From Aradus depressus (lineage: Eukaryota > Arthropoda > Insecta > Hemiptera > Aradidae), in NCBI GenBank assembly GCA_963662175.1, contig OY759219.1:30856908-30920907 (forward strand): DNA of 64,000 nucleotides, given 5' to 3'. The position numbers and the translations under genes are program-made. Positions 58,011 to 64,000 of the stretch are shown in pieces; position 1 is the first letter of the stretch, and each line of letters begins with the position of its first letter. The notes beneath the pieces were generated by a model. That model saw only the letters and a list, made by a program, of their open reading frames with translations. It made no database searches and was not told the DNA's origin.

Positions 58011-58302
58011 AGGGCGCCGGTAGCTTAGTGGTATGCATGCTTGCTTACTGAGCTAAGATCGCAGGTTCGAAACCTGGCCAAAGTCCTTTTCCGAGGTGAC
58101 AAAACCTCGAGCATGTCCTTCGGATGGGAATTTAAGCGATGGTCTCGAGCCTGTACGATGTCAGGTACTCGTTAAAAAAATGTTGCATAGGCAAACTTTA
58201 GGACTCTCACAGTAGAGTCGCGCTTATGTCCACCAGAGCGACAAAAGCATTGGTAGTAGGCGATATGACCTCAAAGTTAAAAGCCTGGGCATTTACCTAC
58301 CG
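58011..58302 (+). repeat. SINE-A, full head, diverged, tandem to the previous copy
   Basis: GAGGGCGCCGGTAGCTTAGTGG head with box B GGTTCGAAACC; body diverged. Begins directly after the tail of 57791-58009. Confidence 0.85.
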
Positions 58303-58980
58303 AACTCTAAACCTGTAATATTTTAAAATTTAATTTAATTAATAACCCAAAAAGCAGTACAAAATAAAAAAAAATTATAACATTTGTTGTCTAGAGGCAA
58401 CAAAGGACTACTGGACAGCCTCCTCGCTGTACGGGTGGGATGTGCCATTGATGATAAAAATTTGACTTTCTGGTCAAAAATAAAAGAGTGGAAAGACAAC
58501 GTCTTATATTTCAATGAGAAATCTCGTCCCATTATGTACTATATGTAATTCATGTGATCATCCATTCATGAACAAAATGAATACAAATTATTAAATTTAT
58601 GGAATTTGAAGTATTTACATGAAATTTTTATGGTTGTTTGGAGAGAGCGAGTTAAGCGGGGAGGGACAGAGCGGCTTAGCGACCATCCCATTAAATAATG
58701 GTTGTTTGGTTGGCAACAGTCGAGAGATTAGAGGGCCGAACAAACAGTGGGAACCGGAGGGATGTAATCCTGTTTGGAGGCGCCTAATCCGGGTCCAGCC
58801 CCCCCCCCCCCCTCCCATCCCTCAGTTCTGCAAAAAGAAAGCAGGCAATTTCAAATAATCCCCCAAGAGATGTGGGGAAATTTGAGGGGTATTATGTTGG
58901 GACCCCTGAAACCACTTCAGGATTTACAAAATTTTCATTGATCAAATTTTATTTAGCGACATTCAATATATCACAATGAT
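58303..58980. other. Unclassified, includes poly-C
   Basis: C-run at 58799-58812. Short frames on both strands lack motifs. Confidence 0.3.
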
Positions 58981-58984
58981 CGCC

Positions 58985-59535
58985 TGTCAGCATAGTATCT
59001 TCTCCGTCGCCATTTAACAGCTCCAGGAAACCCTCACAGAAGTTTCTCTCTAGTTTTCAAAATGGAGGCTCAAACTGAACGTGGGAAAGACCGAAGCTAA
59101 TCTTCGCTTGGAAACTACACATTAACAGAAAATTACATCAAGCATATTCATGGCTTGATACCCTTTACCCTCTCATAAACAGAAACACGCCACTTAAACA
59201 CACATGTACTATTCTGCTATACAAGACACTCCTACTTCCACTTCTAACATACGCCTGTCCAGTCTGGATCGGTACCAGCAACACTAACATGAAACGACTA
59301 CAAACGTTTCAAAATTAAGTACTCCGAATAGCAACAAACACACCCTGGTTTATCAGGAATGACAAAATCCACGAAGAACTGGGAGTTCCTCTATTTGCAG
59401 CTCACATTGAGAAACTTGTGAAGAATCACCACGAAGCCCTTGTGCATTGTTCCGGGGCTGTACATTACAGTCTAGGAGCGCCTATTCCTGGGAGGCGACT
59501 CAAACAAAGACTGTACCAGGACTTCCTATTTTAAA
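58985..59535 (+). pseudogene. Jockey-like LINE reverse transcriptase C-terminus
   Basis: Frameshifted pieces: FSKWRLKLNVGKTEA (about 59055-59095), LYKTLLLPLLTYACPVWIGT (about 59220-59280), then KRLQTFQN-stop-VLRIATNTPWF and HEELGVPLFAAHIEKL. This is the thumb-to-C-terminal order of Jockey-type reverse transcriptases. 5'-truncated and dead. Confidence 0.8.
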
Positions 59536-60574
59536 CCCTTTATTTTATATATTTGTGTATAGCATCTTGTATCTTGCTGGTCCATATAAATGTTTTTTTT
59601 GTTTTTTATTTTGAGATATATAGATTCACTTTTATTCCACTAAAGAATACAGGCTTTATGGCAGTGTAAGAGGCTTTACAAAATACATATTCTTGTAAAT
59701 ATATTCTTACATTAGTATGGAATGTATCAGACAGAATACTGATGAGAAGATGAAATATAAAAGAGAAAAATAAATAAAAATTGTAACAGTTTTTTAAACG
59801 ATTAACTTTTTCTCTGTTCAAGGTTTTCTGTTACTTCTGTAGTTTATTTTATTCTATAGGTATCTTTTTCCATTGCAGCCTTTCGCATATTTTTAGCTTT
59901 TAATTCCATATTTCGCCAAATATATTTGCATATATATGTGCATATTTCGCTGTTTTTTTTTTGCATACAAATCACAGCCCTACTTATAACGTTCTTGTAA
60001 GCCATTATATGCAGTAGTAGCAGAATAGTAGCGCAATGAGAAAGACATTTGGGGGAGCCAAAGGATAGAAACAATTTCTCTTCAATAAGGATGATAAAGT
60101 TTCAATTAAAGAAAGTAATTGAAATTGTTAATAATCAATAAGAAACAATTAATTGAAAATAAATCCTTTATTTGGTGCTTTTCGAAACCGAAAATAAAAT
60201 TGATAAAAAAAAAAAAAATGAGCGAACTGGAAACATTAGTAGTATATAATTTGTGGAGAAATTATAGAAGAGCAACTCCTAATAAATAGACAGGGGTGCC
60301 AATAAAACCAAATCACAGCGCTGCCACCACAATTAAACTCATGTTCCGATTCCATCAGTCCCATAAATAGATCAAGCTCTCATTTTTATGGCACTATTAT
60401 TAAATAATAATTACAGTAATAAATGAGGACAATCACCAAACTATTATTTTCTCAAATCATTTCGTTTTTCTTTCTATGTTTCTTTATCTTTTTTTATCAA
60501 TTTTCGTTTCGTTTTGAATTTTAATAGCTGTGTTCCTTTTTTTTTCTTTTTTTTATTACTTCGTTAACTTTACG
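59536..60574. other. AT-rich, no gene seen
   Basis: Unclassified A/T-rich sequence; open frames without motifs. Confidence 0.35.
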
Positions 60575-60720
60575 AAATATAAGGAAAGTTGACGAAGTCG
60601 GACAGAAATTCAAAGGAAATTCAGGAGAGTGGGGTCAACTCAAAGGAGAGTAAGTAATATCTTAATTTATTTTATCTTTCTGTAGAAATATATTGCCGGT
60701 GATTCACCAAACAATTTTTT
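60575..60720. repeat. Family C fragment
   Basis: AAGGAAAGTTGACGAAGTCGG left-end-like block and ATTGCCGGTGATTCACC block. Confidence 0.55.
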
Positions 60721-60819
60721 TTTAAAGTAATTTATTAAACTGATTCTAAGGTACACAAACATACAGAAAATTTGGAAATCGGAAACATGATAACACAAAA
60801 ACCCTACTACAGTAGAACC

Positions 60820-61272
60820 TCTATAAGTCGAACATCAAGGGAGACCCCAAAAAATTCGAGTTATAGAGTTTTCGACTTATGGAGGATTTCGACAGGTGGA
60901 TTTTGATTCGACTTGTAGAGGTTAAGATTCATTCTAACTAATTTTGAGCTAGAGAGGTGAAATAAATAAAAATTCAAGTTACAGAGGTAACAAACATATG
61001 TATATTTATTATAAATCAACATTATTTCAAAACATCCATAAAATAAAAAATACGTAGTATATGTAGGTATTAAAAAAAATCAGTAATTTTTTTTTGCTTT
61101 AGATAATTGGTAATTCTATTTATTGTATACTCCTAAATTGTTTTCTAAGAATTAGAGGGTTGAGATTTCTAGTAATGGAGGTTTTGGGGCTTGAAGGGAA
61201 AGGAACAAAACTTTTTTTTCGAGTTATGGAGGTTTTCGACTTATCGAGGTTCGACTTAAAGAGGTGCTACTG
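60820..61272. mobile_element. pogo/Tigger-like MITE
   Basis: Starts CAGTAGAACCTCTATAAGTC and ends with the inverted GACTTAAAGAGGTGCTACTG, with TA on both sides (60818-60819, 61273-61274). Subterminal TCGAGTTAT...AGAG and TTTTCGACTTATGGAGG copies are inverted too. 453 bp, no transposase. The terminal sequence is characteristic of the Tigger/pogo group of Tc1/mariner elements. Confidence 0.9.
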
Positions 61273-61319
61273 TAGTTGCCAACGTAACACTAAATTTAAT
61301 ATTTTTAATTTTTAATAAT

Positions 61320-61450
61320 AAGTCCCTGAATAAGACACCTATTGATTTTCAATTATTTTCCTAATTTGGTTTCAGAGTGAAAATGAAACCTTAGTTGATT
61401 AATTCTAGCTGGCTGATTCACCGGCACGTTATCTTGAACCCGTTTTTTTC
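61320..61450. repeat. Family C fragment
   Basis: CACCTATTGATTTTCAATT and GATTCACCGGCACGTTATC blocks. Confidence 0.45.
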
Positions 61451-61590
61451 AAAATTCTGAATAATGAATATCATTTTATTTTCCCCCGTTGACTCGGTTC
61501 AATTTCTCCACGAGTCTGGTTCAGGGACAGAACTCAATTAAAAGTATCAGGGCTGTTCAGGACCCCCCTTGTTCAGGACGTCTCTTCGCC

Positions 61591-61611
61591 TCCCCCCCCC
61601 CCCCCCCCCCT
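61591..61611. repeat. Poly-C tract
   Basis: About 20 consecutive C preceding CTCTCACTC. Confidence 0.9.
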
Positions 61612-61649
61612 CTCACTCAAGTTTGATTAGTCCATTAACATATAAATAA

Positions 61650-62378
61650 AATCAGGCGTGAGCCAGAAATTTTCGGTGTATAATAATTTTCTGGCACATA
61701 TTTTTGGAGTATTTAAAATACTCTACGGACTACTAAATAGACGATCAAAATTAAACATGACACAAAAACGGAACTGTTACACTTACTTACTTAGACCAAT
61801 ATGGACATACGGATCTCAGATATACGGTTCAGCAAAATGATCCAACATCAAACGAATTCAGGCTTTTCAGTCAAAAACCCTCAGACTAATAACACAGTGC
61901 CCCCCAAACATAAACAACAGAACACTTCATAACTATCTTATGATACAGTACCCGACACAATACAAACTACTTACATACGGTTTTTTAGAACACTTTACAC
62001 ACATACGAACCCAGAAATACGAACTTTATCTTCACAACACTTACCACAAAACCCCCCACGAAGGTTGAAGAGAAGATGGAACCGCGACTTACTGCCACCT
62101 TAAATCCTATTCATTTTTAAATACATTATTTTCCTTTACTTTCATCATCTTTCTTACCCATCCATCAAAATTGTCTTTCAATTCCTTTTTATTTATATTT
62201 ATTATTTTTTTTTGTTCTTGTCCTAATAATTAATATAAATTTTCGTGCCGAGGACCTACCACTGGTTGGCCTTCCTCTCACAAGCCCTTCACGCCAACAT
62301 ATCCATACCTACCATAGATGCTGGTTGTTGCATCCTAGCAACAGTTGTATCTTTATAAATAAAAGACAAAAAAAAAAA
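61650..62378 (+). pseudogene. Jockey-like LINE, ORF2 C-terminus through poly-A
   Basis: Frame 61658-61840 reads LLRPIWTYGSQIYGSAK, stop, then SNIKRIQAFQSKTLRLITQC, followed by NNRTLHNYLMIQYP and RRRWNRDL after further damage. The 3' UTR ends CCCTTCACGCCAACATATCC, hairpin TGTTGC...GCAACA (62326-62342), ATCTTTATAAATAAAAGAC and poly-A. Matching 3' tips occur at 27728-28120 and 54436-54492. 5'-truncated. Confidence 0.85.
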
Positions 62379-62399
62379 TATATATATACCTATATATTT

Positions 62400-62520
62400 T
62401 TGGAAAGTTTTTTTTTACTTCCCCAATTATACGAAGTATATGGGAAGTTCGGTCAAATATTCGATGTTGAGTTTTTACCAGAATTTCATGTTTTTCGACC
62501 CCCTGATTCCTAACATTTTA
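62400..62520. repeat. Family C left end
   Basis: AGTATATGGGAAGTTCGGTC, TTCGATGTTGAGTTTTTACC and CGACCCCCTGATTCC. Confidence 0.7.
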
Positions 62521-62728
62521 TGAACAATTTCCCTATTCTTCTTCTTATGGTTTCCATCTATTAGTATCCTAACTGGAAGGGAATATATTTAAAAGCATGC
62601 TCCATATCGTGTATTAAGTACATGCTTTAACACAACTTAATTTTGAATTTTTTACACATTAATTTAGCTAGATAATCAATTTATAGTTCATCAAAATTAA
62701 TCTTCTGTACAAAGTCTAAAAATTAAGG

Positions 62729-62849
62729 CCATGGTGGCCGTGCGGGTTAGAGCGTAGGGCTTTGGTCGCATGGTCTCACCATGGTTTGCGGGTTCGAATC
62801 CCGTTATGGAATGAGTTTTATTTGGTAGGTAGAAATCCCTCCCGGGAGT
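62729..62849 (+). repeat. SINE-B, 3'-truncated
   Basis: GGCCATGGTGGCCGTGCGGG head, box B GGGTTCGAATCCCG (about 62790), partial body ending CCCTCCCGGGAG. Confidence 0.85.
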
Positions 62850-62859
62850 ATAATAATAA

Positions 62860-62970
62860 TATAATAATTCGTGCTGGGAAAGTACATTGCCGGTGATTCA
62901 CCTACAAATTTTTTGAATCAAGGGGTCGGAAATTCTCACCGATTATATAACTTCCCCTATACTTAATAAA
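62860..62970. repeat. Family C right end
   Basis: TTGCCGGTGATTCACC, AAGGGGTCGGAAATTC and CGATTATATAACTTCCCC. Confidence 0.7.
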
Positions 62971-63640
62971 TAATTATTATAATATAATAATAATTAAGAT
63001 CAAAAAGTTTTAGAGTGTGACATAGAACAGGAAATAGTAGGTGTTGGAAAGGCTATTTTTTTTTTTTTTTTTTTTTTGTAGCCATTAGTTGATTGTGATT
63101 GTGATGACACTAACGAACCAAGCGGAGGACTCTAACAACAAAAACCCACACAGATCTGTTCCAATCAGCACATTTATTTAGAAGGTCTTGCCCACCAAGA
63201 ACAACCGACCCTCTGTTCACCCAATTTCACGAACCCAACTCTTTTTATACTGCGGACACATATTTGGCACGATTTTCTACCCTAATGAACAGTGGTGGAT
63301 CTACAGTTTTCAAGAGTTCTGAATCTTAAGGAGGAAGCCCTCCTCCAGAAATAGTTGGCGTTGGCGTAGCTACGGGAGGGCAGAGTGCCCGATGCCCTCC
63401 GAGAAAAGTGCGATCTTAATGTACCTAATTTAAAAAAAATTTTAATATATAAAGACAACTCCACCACAGACAAACATTACAGTCAAGACATTAGAAGGAT
63501 ATAGAAAGCTTCAGTTCCCAGTCAAGATTCAAATTACGCTTTCTTGAGAGTTTAGTGAACGCATCGTCGTACGTGTCACAATGTAAAAGCTTGGTTGGTA
63601 TAAGAACGTCCACGTATTTATTTTCCTTATATATTTTTTT
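62971..63640. other. Unclassified non-coding
   Basis: T-run at 63057-63077 and a GGCGTAGCTACGGGAGGG block at 63364. GGTTGGTATAAGAACGTCC at 63592 resembles an R2 end. Confidence 0.35.
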
Positions 63641-63649
63641 CCTTTAAAT

Positions 63650-63865
63650 GTAATTCTAAAATTCTTTGCTATCCGTTAAAATTTAAACATTGAAAACCTG
63701 AGAAAATTTATTAATATATATAATTTATTAAGGAACACTTTTGGTATGAACTAATTTTTTGATAGGACTAATTTAATCGTGAATCGAGCAAACGTCTAAA
63801 AAGATGGATTTCAAAACGATTTTTCGGCATGTATCTACAAACTGGACTACATTCGAATAAATGTT
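63650..63865 (+). repeat. R4 dispersed repeat, copy 3
   Basis: TTATTAAGGAACACTTTTGG and AACGTCTAAAAAGATGG blocks shared with 15700-15885 and 52875-53075; diverged. Confidence 0.5.
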
Positions 63866-64000
63866 CTGTATATAAAATTTACTTTTCTGTTGTCTCTACA
63901 AATTTTACTTGAAAATATTTTCGATTCAGTTAAAAATAAGTATAATATAATAATATTGTCTAATTTCACTAACTATATTTACATGAGAGTACTTTCGGTA

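Noticed and set aside
62729..62810. tRNA gene (GGCCATGGTGGCCGTGC head)
   Set aside because: Recurs with the same non-tRNA body at 40991-41214 and 53242-53407, so it is a SINE head.

Overview
The window looks like AT-rich, repeat-laden nuclear DNA from an arthropod, most likely an insect. The evidence is eukaryotic splice sites, tRNA-derived SINEs, Jockey- and CR1-like LINE remnants, Helitron, hAT, piggyBac, PIF/Harbinger, pogo/Tigger and Tc1/mariner remnants, and SINE tails made of AACCT, the complement of the insect telomere repeat TTAGG. The species cannot be named from this sequence. There are no bacterial operons, rRNA genes, functional tRNA genes or CRISPR arrays.

Host gene (7201-20359, + strand). 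Six exons (7201-7274, 7403-7477, 9604-9729, 14093-14282, 17824-17882, 20139-20359) have AG/GT borders and matching codon phases. They join into one 247-codon reading frame ending in TGA, with an AATAAA about 100 bases downstream. The product is not recognised and the 5' end is not visible. Its introns hold many of the window's best preserved mobile elements.

Repeats. SINE-A, about 350 bp with a tRNA-like head, has about 32 full or partial copies on both strands; tails are (AACCT)n in well preserved copies and AACT-like in decayed ones. SINE-B is a second tRNA-headed family with three copies. A further high-copy family (family C), with long inverted ends starting at a GGGGAAGTTAT motif, is scattered throughout.

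DNA elements with borders: hAT at 16561-17116 (with a transposase remnant) and 22569-23264, an internally deleted Harbinger at 12358-12931, a piggyBac derivative at 29941-31020 sitting inside another inverted-repeat element, a Tigger MITE at 60820-61272, a Helitron at 2655-3168, and several unclassified inverted-repeat elements. In several cases a related sequence in this same window serves as the empty site.

Other structures: a 39-bp minisatellite that grew from one end of a MITE (15059-15545), a palindrome with arms of about 200 bp (21041-21459), a GC-richer inverted-repeat island (56530-57780), and inverted-repeat or dispersed elements that carry hammerhead-ribozyme-like cores (10738, 16034, 32770). 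From 20 kb to the right edge there is no convincing host gene, only two weak exon-like segments (31888-32150 minus, 56295-56375 plus).
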